From assembly GCA_016741945.1 (NCBI GenBank), contig JACVCQ010000060.1, positions 1 to 9,569 on the forward strand: DNA of 9,569 bases, read 5' to 3'. The translations under genes and the position numbers were made by a program. Below are positions 1 to 8,244 of the stretch, one piece after another (position 1 is the stretch's first letter; the number at the start of each line of letters is the position of its first letter). The DNA is from Chitinophagaceae bacterium (GTDB taxonomy: Bacteria > Bacteroidota > Bacteroidia > Chitinophagales > Chitinophagaceae). The notes under the pieces are model-generated. The model saw nothing but the letters and a program-made list of their open reading frames with translations, was not told the origin of the DNA and ran no database searches.

Positions 1-1
1 T

Positions 2-811
2 ATGGATGCTTTCCGTAGTTTTTTGTACAGTATTGAACCGTTGCATGGACTTCGACTTAATATCGCTGTAGATGATGATGGAAAAAGTTTTTGGGTATTA
101 AAAATCAAAGTGCGCGAAAAAATCGTAGCGGATGGTATTGAAGAACCCTCATTCAGCATGGAAAGAAAAGGGCGTTATGTGGATGCAGTACAAATGAATG
201 AACTACTGAAACAGCCTGATACGATTGTGATCGATATGCGTAACCATTACGAATATGAAGTAGGACATTTTGTGAATGCGAAAGAAGTTCCATCAGATAC
301 TTTCAGAGATCAATTGCCGATGGCTGTTGATATGATGAAGGGGAATGAAGATAAGAATATCATTATGTATTGTACCGGTGGAATTCGATGTGAAAAAGCA
401 AGTGCCTATATGTTGCACAAAGGATTCAAGAATGTCTTTCATCTGGAGGGTGGTATCATCAATTATGCAAGACAAGCAAAAGAGAACGGATTAGAAAGCA
501 AATTCATTGGAAAAAACTTTGTTTTTGACAATCGTTTAGGTGAGCGTATTACAGAAGATATCATTGCAAAATGTCACCAATGTGGCAAAGCAGCGGATAC
601 ACATACCAACTGTAAAAACAATGGTTGTCATCTTCTTTTCATACAATGTGAAGCCTGTGCTGAAGCCTATGAAGGTTGCTGTAGTCAGGGATGCAAAGAC
701 ACCATACACATGCCGGTTGAACGCCAGAAAGCATTGAGAAAAGGGGTGGAGAATGGACAAAATATTTTCAATAAAAGCAGGGTGCGGTTGAGACCGAGGT
801 TGGGTGAGTAG
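2..811 (+). CDS. trhO: tRNA uridine(34) hydroxylase TrhO (YceA family), 5'-truncated by window edge
   Basis: This is the C-terminal 269 residues of a rhodanese-like enzyme of the TrhO/YceA family, which makes 5-hydroxyuridine at the wobble position of some tRNAs using oxygen and prephenate-linked chemistry known in other bacteria. The visible part starts inside the N-terminal domain ([20 protein letters not shown] region). It continues through the rhodanese domain (about residues 60-160) with the active-site loop [11 protein letters not shown], catalytic Cys at visible residue 124. It ends in a Cys-rich tail (Cys at about 191, 194, 204, 209, 216, 219, 226, 227 and 231) that suggests metal binding, then the family ending [10 protein letters not shown]. 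From memory the E. coli protein is about 350 residues, so roughly 90-100 residues lie left of the window and the ATG at position 2 is internal. The TAG stop is followed at once by an in-frame TGA and lies in a 7-bp repeat array. Family assignment is very secure. Confidence 0.95.
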   Translation: MDAFRSFLYSIEPLHGLRLNIAVDDDGKSFWVLKIKVREKIVADGIEEPSFSMERKGRYVDAVQMNELLKQPDTIVIDMRNHYEYEVGHFVNAKEVPSDTFRDQLPMAVDMMKGNEDKNIIMYCTGGIRCEKASAYMLHKGFKNVFHLEGGIINYARQAKENGLESKFIGKNFVFDNRLGERITEDIIAKCHQCGKAADTHTNCKNNGCHLLFIQCEACAEAYEGCCSQGCKDTIHMPVERQKALRKGVENGQNIFNKSRVRLRPRLGE

Positions 812-838
812 TGAATTGTGAATTGTCAATTGTCAATG
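804..838 (+). repeat. 7-bp direct repeat array, unit gtgaatt, five units
   Basis: Five consecutive heptamers can be read: gtgagta, gtgaatt, gtgaatt, gtcaatt and gtcaatg. The first overlaps the last codons and the TAG stop of trhO. The first three units each hold a TGA (at 805, 812 and 819) and, because the period is 7, these fall in three different reading frames. The array faces a similar inverted array at 862-910. Confidence 0.85.
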
Positions 839-909
839 CAAGGGTAACTTAATTAGTAATTATTCACCATTCACCATTCACCATTCACAATTCCCAATTC
901 ACGACTCAC
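804..909. terminator. Possible bidirectional terminator made of two facing heptamer arrays
   Basis: Bases 804-838 match the reverse complement of 875-909 at about 30 of 35 positions, starting with the shared degenerate unit gtgagt next to both stop codons. The transcript from either strand could fold into a long imperfect stem, with the intervening 36 bases (839-874) as loop. It lies exactly between two convergent genes, where a shared terminator would be expected. There is no long T-tract after the stem, so this is not a classical intrinsic terminator; the terminator role is inferred from position and symmetry. Confidence 0.4.
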
Positions 910-910
910 A
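862..910 (-). repeat. 7-bp direct repeat array, unit attcacc/attcaca (ggtgaat on the minus strand), seven units
   Basis: Seven heptamers run without a break: attcacc three times, then attcaca, attccca, attcacg and actcaca. The last unit contains the TGA stop of purC, read on the minus strand at 906-908. Read in the purC direction, six of the seven units hold a TGA (906, 899, 885, 878, 871 and 864, lower coordinate of each), covering all three frames. The unit is almost the reverse complement of the left array, so the two form one inverted structure. Confidence 0.9.
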
Positions 911-1838
911 TAGCCCCAATCCTCTCCAATGAAGCTGTTACCAGCGTTACGATTTCTTCATCGGAAGGTTGTTGGGGGATGAATGTTTCACCCGTAACTT
1001 TTTCAAAGAGTTCAATATATCTTTTGCTGATGGTATCGATCCATTCATCAGACATGTCAGGAACAGATTGGCCTTCCTTACCCATGAAATTATTGGCGAT
1101 AAGCCACTCCCTCACAAATTCTTTACTCAGTTGTTTTTGTTTTTCACCCGTTGCTTGTCTCGCTTCAAATCCATCAGCATAGAAATAGCGGGAAGAATCG
1201 GGCGTATGTATTTCATCCATGAGATAGATGGTATCATCGATTTTACCAAACTCATATTTCGTATCCGCCAATATCAATCCTTGTCTGGCAGCAATTTCTT
1301 TACCTCTTGCAAACAACTGTAAGGCATAAGTTTCCAGAACTTCCCAGTCTTCAGCACTCACCAATCCCTGACGAATGATTTCTTCTTTTGAAATGTCTTC
1401 ATCATGTCCTTCAGCAGCTTTGGTAGAAGGGGTAATAAGGGGGGTAGGAAAAAAATCATTTTCCCTCAACCCCTCCGGCATTGTAACGCCACAAAGTGTT
1501 CTTTGTCCGGCATAATAGGTACGCCAGGCATGTCCAACCACATTGCCCCTAACTACCATTTCAATTTTAAAGGGGGTACATTTTTTCCCGATAGAAACAT
1601 TGGCCGCAGGAACGGCTACTAGCCAATTCGGACAAATATCTTTGGTAGCTTCCAACATGAAAGCAGCGATCTGATTTAAAACCTGTCCTTTGTAAGGAAT
1701 GGGTTTGGGTAATATTACATCAAAAGCAGATATGCGGTTACTGGCTACCATTACCAGCCAATCCTGCCCAATGCTGTATACATCTCTTACTTTTCCATGG
1801 TAAACATTTGTTTGCTTAGGGAACTGAAGGCTTTTCAT
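906..1838 (-). CDS. purC: Phosphoribosylaminoimidazole-succinocarboxamide synthase (SAICAR synthetase)
   Basis: This cytoplasmic purine biosynthesis enzyme joins aspartate to CAIR with ATP to give SAICAR. The 310-residue length fits the longer class of the family (yeast Ade1-like) rather than the roughly 240-residue E. coli type. Visible motifs are the N-terminal GKVRDVY (residues 16-21) that starts the ATP-binding fold, [11 protein letters not shown] (47-56), [16 protein letters not shown] (93-108), [18 protein letters not shown] (133-150), the signature LADTKYEFG (190-198) and [12 protein letters not shown] (208-219), all in family order. The ATG at 1836-1838 fits, since residues MKSLQFP lead directly into the conserved fold. 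No other pur gene is adjacent. It converges on trhO and is divergent from the large TonB receptor, with 144 bases between starts. Its TGA stop is embedded in a heptamer repeat. Identity is very secure. Confidence 0.97.
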   Translation of the reverse strand: MKSLQFPKQTNVYHGKVRDVYSIGQDWLVMVASNRISAFDVILPKPIPYKGQVLNQIAAFMLEATKDICPNWLVAVPAANVSIGKKCTPFKIEMVVRGNVVGHAWRTYYAGQRTLCGVTMPEGLRENDFFPTPLITPSTKAAEGHDEDISKEEIIRQGLVSAEDWEVLETYALQLFARGKEIAARQGLILADTKYEFGKIDDTIYLMDEIHTPDSSRYFYADGFEARQATGEKQKQLSKEFVREWLIANNFMGKEGQSVPDMSDEWIDTISKRYIELFEKVTGETFIPQQPSDEEIVTLVTASLERIGAM

Positions 1839-1949
1839 GATGTAAAATTAGCCAGTACCCGGAATAATAAAGCCCGTTGACATTCGTTTTTCTTAACAAA
1901 CCATTGATTTTGTGGAGAAATTAAATTTTAAGATAAAACTAACAATTGC

Positions 1950-1957
1950 TATTTTGC
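1950..1957 (+). promoter_or_regulatory. Possible -7 promoter element of the first TonB receptor gene
   Basis: TATTTTGC resembles the Bacteroidota -7 element TAnnTTTG with one T missing and lies 26 bases before the ATG, giving a short leader. An AT-rich stretch with TTTT occurs near the -33 position (about 1925-1930), but no clean TTTG. The remaining divergent spacer (1839-1949) shows no convincing promoter for purC. The start codon is preceded by AT-rich sequence without a Shine-Dalgarno, normal for this phylum. Confidence 0.3.
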
Positions 1958-1982
1958 CTTATAATAACTAAATCTTGCTAAT

Positions 1983-4901
1983 ATGAGAAGATTCTACAGT
2001 AAATGTCTGTTTGTGGGTTTGGCTGCTGCCATTACTATCCCTGTTATGGCGCAACAGACAACTACCGTTTCCGGTAGTGTAAAAAATGCAAGCTCCAAGG
2101 AAGGGCTTTCCGCTGTCTCCGTTACTATTAAAGGAGGAACAGTAGGAACCTTTACAGATGATAAAGGTAATTTCCGTTTTACTACCGTTCAGAAACCGCC
2201 GTTTACTTTGGTGATCTCTTCTGTTGGTTATGCAAGTAAAGAAGTGGCTGTTAAAGGCAGTAATGACGTGGTATCTGTAGATTTAACTCCATCTTTTACA
2301 TTAGGAGATGAAGTAGTAGTAGCCGCATCAAGAGTTCCGGAGCGTATTTTAGAATCACCTGTTTCTATTGAAAGAATCAGTACCGCAGCAATCCGAAGCA
2401 CTCCACAGTCTAACTACTACGATATGTTGACCAATTTGAAAGGTGTTGACGTAGTAGCTGCGAGTCTTACTTTCAGAAGTGTGGGTACACGTGGTTTTAA
2501 CAGCAGTGGTAACACCCGTTTAAACCAGATCGTAGATGGAATGGATAACCAAGCTCCCGGCTTGAACTTTTCTGTTGGTAACGTAATCGGTTTAAGTGAG
2601 TTGGATGTTGAAAATATGGAATTACTTCCCGGTGCGTCTTCTGCTTTGTATGGTCCGGGTGGTATGAATGGTACCGTACTCATCAACAGTAAAAATCCTT
2701 TTAAATATCAGGGACTAAGTTTCCAAATCAAGCAAGGGATGAATCACGTTGATAGCTATCAACGTCCTACTGCAGCTTTTTATGATTGGAGCGTTCGTTG
2801 GGCTAAGAAAATATCTGAAAAATTTGCGTTCAAAATGAACGCTCAATTTGTGCAGGCACAAGATTGGTTAGCCAATCAGGGTGAAAACTATTCTCGTACC
2901 CAAATCACTCCCAATGGATTTAAAATTCCTGGAGACAGAAATAGCGATCCTAACTATGATGGCGTGAACTTTTATGGAGATGAAACCTCTCAAAGTATGT
3001 CAGCCATTGCTTCACAGGTATTTGCTGCAGCCGGACTTTCTTCTGCCCAGTTAGGAGCTTTTAATGGCTTTTTAGCAGCAAACCCGGGGGCACGTTTGGC
3101 ACAGTTCAATCAGTTCTTAACCAGTGCAGGTGCAGGTGCTTTAGTAGCTGCCGGTGTATCTCCATTGATTTATGGTGCAGCTCCATCCAGAAATTTATTA
3201 GGTAACCAGTTTGTAAGCCGTACCGGTTATTATGAAAGTGATGTTGTAGACCCAACAACTGTGAATGTTAAACTCACGGGTGGATTACACTATAAATTGA
3301 CCGATAAAATTGAAGCTTCATTCAATGCTTATTTCGGAACCGGTAACACCGTATATACCGGAAGCGATCGTTATTCATTGAAAGATTTACGTATTGCTCA
3401 GTTCAAATATGAACTCAAACATAAAAACTGGTATGCTCGTTATTATTCCACACATGAAAATGCCGGTAACTCATTCAATGCAACCATTACTACTCGTTTG
3501 TTCAATGAGGCTTGGAAACCAAGTTCAACCTGGTATCCACAATACATTGCTACTTATGTAACTTTTATGGACGGTGGGGGAGACTTCAGAACCTCTAATA
3601 ACCTAGCCAGAGCAGCTGCCGATCAAGGTCGTCCAACCGGTTTCATTGGTAATAATCCATTGTTCCAATCTGTTGCTAGAACACCTATTTCTAAAGGGGG
3701 TGGTTTATTCTTAGACAGATCCAGATTAAAAGTATTTGATGGTCAATATAACCTTACTGAAGACCTCGGACTTGCTAAAACAAATACTGATTGGTTGATT
3801 GGTGTAAGTGCTAAACAATATGTATTGAATTCTGAAGGAACTTTATTCGCAGATACTGCAGGTGTAATTCGAATCAATGAATTTGGTGCATATACACAAA
3901 TATCTCAGCGTCTCTTCAATGATATATTGAAACTGACAGTCTCAGGTAGATATGATAAAAACACCAACTTCAAAGGTCGTTTCACTCCAAGAGCTTCAGC
4001 AGTGGTGAAGTTAGCAAAAGATCATAACCTTCGCTTCTCATATCAAACTGCCTACCGTTTCCCAACCACTCAAAACCAGTGGATCAATTTAACAGTAGGT
4101 GGCGGTACAAGATTATTGGGTGGACTTCCTCAATTACGTAATTTCTATAGATTCAATACCAATCCGGCATTTACACTGGCAAGTGTACAAGCATTTGGTG
4201 CCAGCGCTTTAGCAGGTGCGCCTAACCCTTCTTTGTTACAACAACAAAGTTTTGGTGAGTTCAAACCGGAATCTATGAGTTCATTTGAAGTGGGTTATAA
4301 AGGACTGGTTGCTCAGAAATTAATGATTGATGTGTATGCTTACTGGGGTCGTTACAAGGATTTCTTAAGTGGGGTTACAGTGATTCAATCAAGAAATGCA
4401 ACCACATTTAATCCGGCTGATCTTTTGAACGCAAATACCAGAATTGCCTACAGCATTTCTGTGAATGCACCCGGTGAAGTAAATACTTCAGGTTGGGGTG
4501 GTTCTGTTGAATATTTATTACCCGGAAACTTTTCTTTCTCAGGTAATATTTACCATGACCAAATTGGAGCAGTGCCTACCGGCTTTGTATCCTATTTCAA
4601 TACGCCTAAATACCGTATCAATGCAGCCTTGAATAACTCTGGTTTCGGTAAGGACAAGCGTTATGGATTCAACATCCAATACAGATGGGCTAATTCTTTC
4701 TTATATGAAGGTACTTTTGGTACAGGTGTTGTTCCTTATATGAGAACAATAGATGCTGTGGTAAGCTATAAATTACCAGCCACTAAGTCATTGATTAAGG
4801 TTGGTGGTACCAATATCTTCAATAACTATTACCGCACCGGTTGGGGTAACCCTCAAATCGGAGGTCTGTACTACATCAGCTATGGCTGGAATGTGTTCTA
4901 A
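1983..4901 (+). CDS. TonB-dependent outer-membrane receptor with N-terminal carboxypeptidase-like domain
   Basis: A 972-residue outer-membrane transporter. A signal peptide (residues 1 to about 23, ending VMAQ) is followed by a carboxypeptidase-regulatory-like beta domain (about 28-103, with GSVKNASSKEGLSAVSV, DDKGNFRF and SSVGYASKEV). Next come a TonB-box-like segment DEVVVAASR (109-117) and a plug (about 125-237, with RGFNSSGNTRLNQIVDGM and ASSALYGPGGMNGTVLI). The rest is beta-barrel, ending in Phe (SYGWNVF), the usual C-terminal aromatic residue for barrel insertion. Energy would come from TonB-ExbBD. The substrate cannot be told from sequence; no SusD-like lipoprotein gene follows, so a SusC-type glycan pair is unlikely. 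Odd points are Ala/Gly-rich, helix-like stretches inside predicted surface loops near residues 338-400 and 725-760. The gene stands alone between its own spacer and a strong terminator. Confidence 0.93.
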   Translation: MRRFYSKCLFVGLAAAITIPVMAQQTTTVSGSVKNASSKEGLSAVSVTIKGGTVGTFTDDKGNFRFTTVQKPPFTLVISSVGYASKEVAVKGSNDVVSVDLTPSFTLGDEVVVAASRVPERILESPVSIERISTAAIRSTPQSNYYDMLTNLKGVDVVAASLTFRSVGTRGFNSSGNTRLNQIVDGMDNQAPGLNFSVGNVIGLSELDVENMELLPGASSALYGPGGMNGTVLINSKNPFKYQGLSFQIKQGMNHVDSYQRPTAAFYDWSVRWAKKISEKFAFKMNAQFVQAQDWLANQGENYSRTQITPNGFKIPGDRNSDPNYDGVNFYGDETSQSMSAIASQVFAAAGLSSAQLGAFNGFLAANPGARLAQFNQFLTSAGAGALVAAGVSPLIYGAAPSRNLLGNQFVSRTGYYESDVVDPTTVNVKLTGGLHYKLTDKIEASFNAYFGTGNTVYTGSDRYSLKDLRIAQFKYELKHKNWYARYYSTHENAGNSFNATITTRLFNEAWKPSSTWYPQYIATYVTFMDGGGDFRTSNNLARAAADQGRPTGFIGNNPLFQSVARTPISKGGGLFLDRSRLKVFDGQYNLTEDLGLAKTNTDWLIGVSAKQYVLNSEGTLFADTAGVIRINEFGAYTQISQRLFNDILKLTVSGRYDKNTNFKGRFTPRASAVVKLAKDHNLRFSYQTAYRFPTTQNQWINLTVGGGTRLLGGLPQLRNFYRFNTNPAFTLASVQAFGASALAGAPNPSLLQQQSFGEFKPESMSSFEVGYKGLVAQKLMIDVYAYWGRYKDFLSGVTVIQSRNATTFNPADLLNANTRIAYSISVNAPGEVNTSGWGGSVEYLLPGNFSFSGNIYHDQIGAVPTGFVSYFNTPKYRINAALNNSGFGKDKRYGFNIQYRWANSFLYEGTFGTGVVPYMRTIDAVVSYKLPATKSLIKVGGTNIFNNYYRTGWGNPQIGGLYYISYGWNVF

Positions 4902-4937
4902 GACTTTGTAATTAAGAATATTGAATTTCGAATGCAG

Positions 4938-4970
4938 AGTGAGGAAGTAAACGCTTCCTCACTTTTTTTT
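4938..4970 (+). terminator. Strong intrinsic terminator after the first TonB receptor
   Basis: A perfect 10-bp stem (agtgaggaag at 4938-4947 with cttcctcact at 4954-4963) encloses a 6-base loop and runs into eight T residues (4963-4970). It starts 36 bases after the TAA stop and separates the receptor from pdhB. Confidence 0.93.
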
Positions 4971-5062
4971 GTTAACTCACTTCATATAATCCCCCTTGTT
5001 TCTTGTTTCTGCTAGCTTCTTTCTTCATTTCGGTTTCTTTTTTCCGATTCCTTAGAATCTGC

Positions 5063-5070
5063 TATTTTTG
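5063..5070 (+). promoter_or_regulatory. Perfect -7 promoter element of pdhB
   Basis: TATTTTTG matches the Bacteroidota consensus TAnnTTTG exactly and lies 24 bases before the pdhB ATG, implying a leader of roughly 18 bases. Upstream the strand is strongly pyrimidine-rich (about 4991-5046) with T-rich sequence, but no exact TTTG, at the -33 position. An intrinsic terminator sits just upstream, so pdhB needs its own promoter here. Confidence 0.6.
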
Positions 5071-5094
5071 CTCCTCATTTAACAAACAGACAAT

Positions 5095-6081
5095 ATGCGT
5101 TCAATTGCTTTCAGAGAGGCTTTACGAGAGGCCATGAATGAGGAAATGAGAAGAGATGAAAGGGTATTTCTGATGGGGGAAGAAGTAGCTGAATACAATG
5201 GAGCTTACAAAGTAAGTCAGGGTATGCTGGCTGAGTTTGGTCCCAAAAGAGTGATTGATACCCCTATTGCTGAACTTGGCTTCGCAGCTGTAGCGGTTGG
5301 TGCCGCACAAAACGGTCTTCGCCCTGTGGTTGAATTCATGACCTGGAATTTTGCAGTACTGGCAATGGACCAGATCCTCAATACCGCTTCTAAAATGTTG
5401 GCCATGAGTGGCGGACAAATCGGATGTCCAATCGTGTTTCGTGGACCTAACGGGAGCGCCGGACAACTCGGAGCACAACACTCTACTGCTTTTGAAAGTT
5501 ATTATGCCAATATTCCTGGTATCAAAGTTGTATCTCCTTCCAATGGATACGATGCCAAAGGCTTACTCAAGCAAGCTATTCGCTATGAAGAAGATCCGGT
5601 AATGTTCATGGAAAGTGAAGTGATGTATGGCGACAAAAGTGATGTTCCGGATGAAGAATACTATATTCCATTGGGCAAAGCAGATGTAAAAAGAGCCGGT
5701 CGCGATGTCACTATCGTTTCTTTCAATAAAATGATGAAAGTAGCGTTGGGTGCTGCTGCTGAACTTGAAAAAGAAGGCGTAAGCGCTGAAGTAATCGATC
5801 TGCGTACCATTCGTCCATTAGACTGGATGACGATTCTGGAAAGTGTGAAAAAAACCAACAGGTTGGTGATTGTAGAAGAACAATGGCCATTTGCATCCGT
5901 ATCTTCTGAAATTTCTTATCGTATCCAAAAAGAAGGATTCGATTATTTGGATGCACCTATCCGCCGTATCACCAGTGCAGATGCTCCTATGCACTATGCA
6001 CCCAATCTTACAGCACTCGCTATTCCCGATATCACACGTACCGTGAAACTCGTGAAAGAAGTGATGTACATGAAAAAATAA
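5095..6081 (+). CDS. pdhB: Pyruvate dehydrogenase complex E1 component, beta subunit
   Basis: With the alpha subunit this protein forms the thiamine-diphosphate E1 enzyme that decarboxylates pyruvate and acetylates the E2 lipoyl arm. Its 328 residues are the normal length. The N-terminal transketolase-like pyrimidine domain (about 1-175) shows REALREAMNEEMRRD, GEEVAEYNGAYKVSQGM, DTPIAELGFA (Glu60, the likely cofactor-activating Glu), EFMTWNFA, FRGPNGSAGQLGAQHS (His129) and VVSPSNGYDAKGLL. The C-terminal transketolase domain (about 195-320) shows VIDLRTIRPLDW and VIVEEQWPFAS. These motifs are closer to mitochondrial-type PdhB than to branched-chain E1 beta, though a branched-chain role is not fully excluded. 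E1 alpha and E2 are not next to it, so the complex is encoded at more than one locus. It appears monocistronic, with its own promoter and a terminator 24 bases after the stop. Confidence 0.93.
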   Translation: MRSIAFREALREAMNEEMRRDERVFLMGEEVAEYNGAYKVSQGMLAEFGPKRVIDTPIAELGFAAVAVGAAQNGLRPVVEFMTWNFAVLAMDQILNTASKMLAMSGGQIGCPIVFRGPNGSAGQLGAQHSTAFESYYANIPGIKVVSPSNGYDAKGLLKQAIRYEEDPVMFMESEVMYGDKSDVPDEEYYIPLGKADVKRAGRDVTIVSFNKMMKVALGAAAELEKEGVSAEVIDLRTIRPLDWMTILESVKKTNRLVIVEEQWPFASVSSEISYRIQKEGFDYLDAPIRRITSADAPMHYAPNLTALAIPDITRTVKLVKEVMYMKK

Positions 6082-6104
6082 AATAGAATAGTAATAATCT
6101 TACC

Positions 6105-6136
6105 AACCCAGAGCCATCATACTCTGGGTTTTCTTT
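6105..6136 (+). terminator. Intrinsic terminator after pdhB, 19 bases before the next start codon
   Basis: A perfect 9-bp stem (aacccagag at 6105-6113 with ctctgggtt at 6122-6130) with an 8-base loop is followed by a T-rich tail interrupted by one C (6129-6136). The tail is weaker than that of the terminator at 4938-4970, so partial read-through into the second TonB receptor gene is possible. Confidence 0.85.
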
Positions 6137-6155
6137 GTCAGTACAAAAAGTCGAT

Positions 6156-8210
6156 ATGAAGCTTGCTACACTATTATTACCGGCTTTAGGATCTCTATTA
6201 GCGGTTGCATTATCAGCACAAAATTCAAAGGATAGTTCCAAAGTATTACAAGAAGTGGTAGTACAAGCATTTCATGGCAAAGCAGATTGGAAACAAATAC
6301 CCGCATCTATCGCCATCATTCGAAAGAGTGATTTACGAAATAGTCCCTTACCCAACTTTCTTCCGGTATTCAATACAGTTCCGGGTGTTCGTATGGAAGA
6401 ACGTTCACCGGGTAGTTATCGATTATCTATTCGAGGAAGTTTATTGAGATCACCTTTTGGTGTCCGGAATATTAAAGTTTACTGGAATGGATTACCATTA
6501 ACAGATGGCGGAGGCAATACTTATTTGAATTTGATTGATCTCTCACAAATAACCGGAGCAGAAATATTAAAAGGACCCGTGGCAGCAGCTTATGGTGCAG
6601 GAACAGGAGGTGCTGTATTGTTAAAAACCGATCCAGTAGAAAATGAATCAGCAGGACATCATTTTTCGGTTGGACTATCGGGTGGATCTTTTGGAATGTT
6701 TCAGCAACAAACAGGCTGGGAATACCAATCGGGTTCATTCAGCAGTACGCTGAACACAGTGCATATACAAGCCGATGGTTATCGACAGCATTCAAGGATG
6801 AGAAGAGATGCTTTGAACTGGCATGCAAGTTGGCAAAAGAAAAAACAAATTTGGCGTGTATTAGCTATGTATACAGATCTGTTCTATCAAACCCCCGGTG
6901 GTATCAATGAAATGCAGTTCACCATGAACCCACAACTAGCCAGACAACCTGCCGGCCTGTTGCCGGGTGCTGTACAGCAACAGACTGCAATTCATAATAA
7001 AACAGGCTATACGGGTATACATCATCAATGGAACATCAATGAAAAAAATAGCATCCGCTCATTTGTAATGGGAAGTATCACTGCATTTAAAAATCCTTTT
7101 ATTACCAATTTTGAAGAACGTGCAGAAGACAATGCAGGAGCAGGAATACAATGGCAATACAAGTGGGGTAATGATGATCATCAGTTGCAGTGGAATACAG
7201 GCATGGAATGGCAATACCAGTTTGCAGCGATCGATAATTTTGGTAATCGAAGAGGTATAAAAGATACACTGCAATTCAGTGATCGGGTACATGCATCACA
7301 ATGGTTTGTGTTTACGCAGCTCCAATATCGGTTTCATCAAAAATGGATGTTACAGGCTGGTATCAGTTCTAATGAACAATCGTATCGTTATAAAAGATTG
7401 GGAACTACCCCCATGGATTATACCCTTAAGAAAATACGATCTGTTATAACACCTCGTGTGGCATTGTCTTATCAACTTACACCGGTCATCACTGGGTATG
7501 CACTTGCAGCCAAAGGATTTTCAGCACCTACATTGGCTGAGTTTCGTCCATCAGACGGTAATTTTTATGGAGACCTGAATGCTGAGACAGGATGGAATTT
7601 TGAAATGGGATGGAAGGGATCTCTTTTCAAAGATCAATTACAGTTTGATGTTTCATGGTATCATTTTCGATTAAAAAATGCCATCGTCCGAAGAAATAGT
7701 GTAGGCGGAGCAGAATATTTTGTAAATGCGGGAAGCACGCTACAGCAAGGCTTGGAAGCTATGCTGAAAGCAAAATTGATAGCGGGAAAAACAAAGGGCA
7801 TCAAAAGCCTATACCTCAGTTCTTCTTTTGCCTATCAGCCCTATCGATTTGAAAACTATCGACAGGGGAATACCGTATTTGATGGAAATCCATTAACTGG
7901 AGTGCCTCGTTATACATGGGTAACCGGCATACAACTGGAAACAGTAGGAGGCTGGTATCTGCAAGCAGCCATCAATGCAACTGCAGCAATTGCTTTAAAT
8001 GATGCCAATGATGCAAGCGCCAAGCCCTATCAATTGTTACAAGGTAGAACGGGCTATCGTAAAAAAGGATTTGAATTATTCCTGAGTATGGATAATGGAT
8101 TGAATCAAGTATATAGCCTGGGTAATGATATCAATGCTGCAGGAAGACGTTACTATAATACAGCAGCACCTAGAAATTTCACCTTCGGCATGAATTTTGG
8201 ATTACGCTGA
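6156..8210 (+). CDS. TonB-dependent outer-membrane receptor, siderophore/cobalamin-receptor-like architecture
   Basis: A 684-residue receptor without the N-terminal carboxypeptidase-like domain of its larger neighbour. The ATG at 6156 is chosen because it leads straight into a signal peptide (MKLATLLLPALG to about ALSAQ, residues 1-22). The frame extends upstream to a TTG at 6135, but that lies in the pdhB terminator tail. After the signal come a TonB-box-like LQEVVVQA (31-38), a plug (about 44-158: FNTVPGVRMEE, LSIRGSLLRSPFGVRNIKVYWNG, GAEILKGPVAAAYGAGTGGAVLL) and a barrel of about 520 residues. Typical receptor segments include AAKGFSAPTLAEFRPS and the end APRNFTFGMNFGLR. Architecture is like iron-siderophore or cobalamin receptors, but the ligand is not readable from sequence. 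The last residue is Arg, with Phe three residues before it. The response regulator gene follows 34 bases downstream with no terminator between. Confidence 0.92.
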   Translation: MKLATLLLPALGSLLAVALSAQNSKDSSKVLQEVVVQAFHGKADWKQIPASIAIIRKSDLRNSPLPNFLPVFNTVPGVRMEERSPGSYRLSIRGSLLRSPFGVRNIKVYWNGLPLTDGGGNTYLNLIDLSQITGAEILKGPVAAAYGAGTGGAVLLKTDPVENESAGHHFSVGLSGGSFGMFQQQTGWEYQSGSFSSTLNTVHIQADGYRQHSRMRRDALNWHASWQKKKQIWRVLAMYTDLFYQTPGGINEMQFTMNPQLARQPAGLLPGAVQQQTAIHNKTGYTGIHHQWNINEKNSIRSFVMGSITAFKNPFITNFEERAEDNAGAGIQWQYKWGNDDHQLQWNTGMEWQYQFAAIDNFGNRRGIKDTLQFSDRVHASQWFVFTQLQYRFHQKWMLQAGISSNEQSYRYKRLGTTPMDYTLKKIRSVITPRVALSYQLTPVITGYALAAKGFSAPTLAEFRPSDGNFYGDLNAETGWNFEMGWKGSLFKDQLQFDVSWYHFRLKNAIVRRNSVGGAEYFVNAGSTLQQGLEAMLKAKLIAGKTKGIKSLYLSSSFAYQPYRFENYRQGNTVFDGNPLTGVPRYTWVTGIQLETVGGWYLQAAINATAAIALNDANDASAKPYQLLQGRTGYRKKGFELFLSMDNGLNQVYSLGNDINAAGRRYYNTAAPRNFTFGMNFGLR

Positions 8211-8244
8211 AAACCGATTGATTAACTTAGCAAAAACTGTTTCT

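Noticed and set aside
2..4. ATG at position 2 as the real start of trhO
   Set aside because: The family has roughly 90-100 more N-terminal residues before this point, and the window begins here, so the ATG is an internal Met.
804..910. CRISPR array or phage attachment site
   Set aside because: Repeats are 7 bases with no spacers, and no cas, integrase or transposase gene is present in the window.
1839..1982. Sigma-54 promoter (GG-N10-GC) upstream of the first receptor
   Set aside because: No spacing-correct GG and GC pair with surrounding consensus was seen here, nor before pdhB or the second receptor.
1983..4901. SusC-type receptor of a polysaccharide utilisation locus
   Set aside because: No SusD-like lipoprotein or glycoside hydrolase gene follows; pdhB is next after a strong terminator.
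4971..5062. Small gene or RNA between the terminator and the pdhB promoter
   Set aside because: The stretch is pyrimidine-rich with no open frame of note, no hairpin and no promoter of its own.
6135..6155. TTG start giving a 7-residue extension of the second TonB receptor
   Set aside because: It lies in the T-tail of the pdhB terminator and would place extra residues before an otherwise normal signal peptide; the ATG at 6156 fits better.
8197..8244. TTG start giving a 16-residue extension of the response regulator, overlapping the receptor gene
   Set aside because: MPAILIIDDE at 8245 is the normal beginning of a receiver domain; the extension has no family support.
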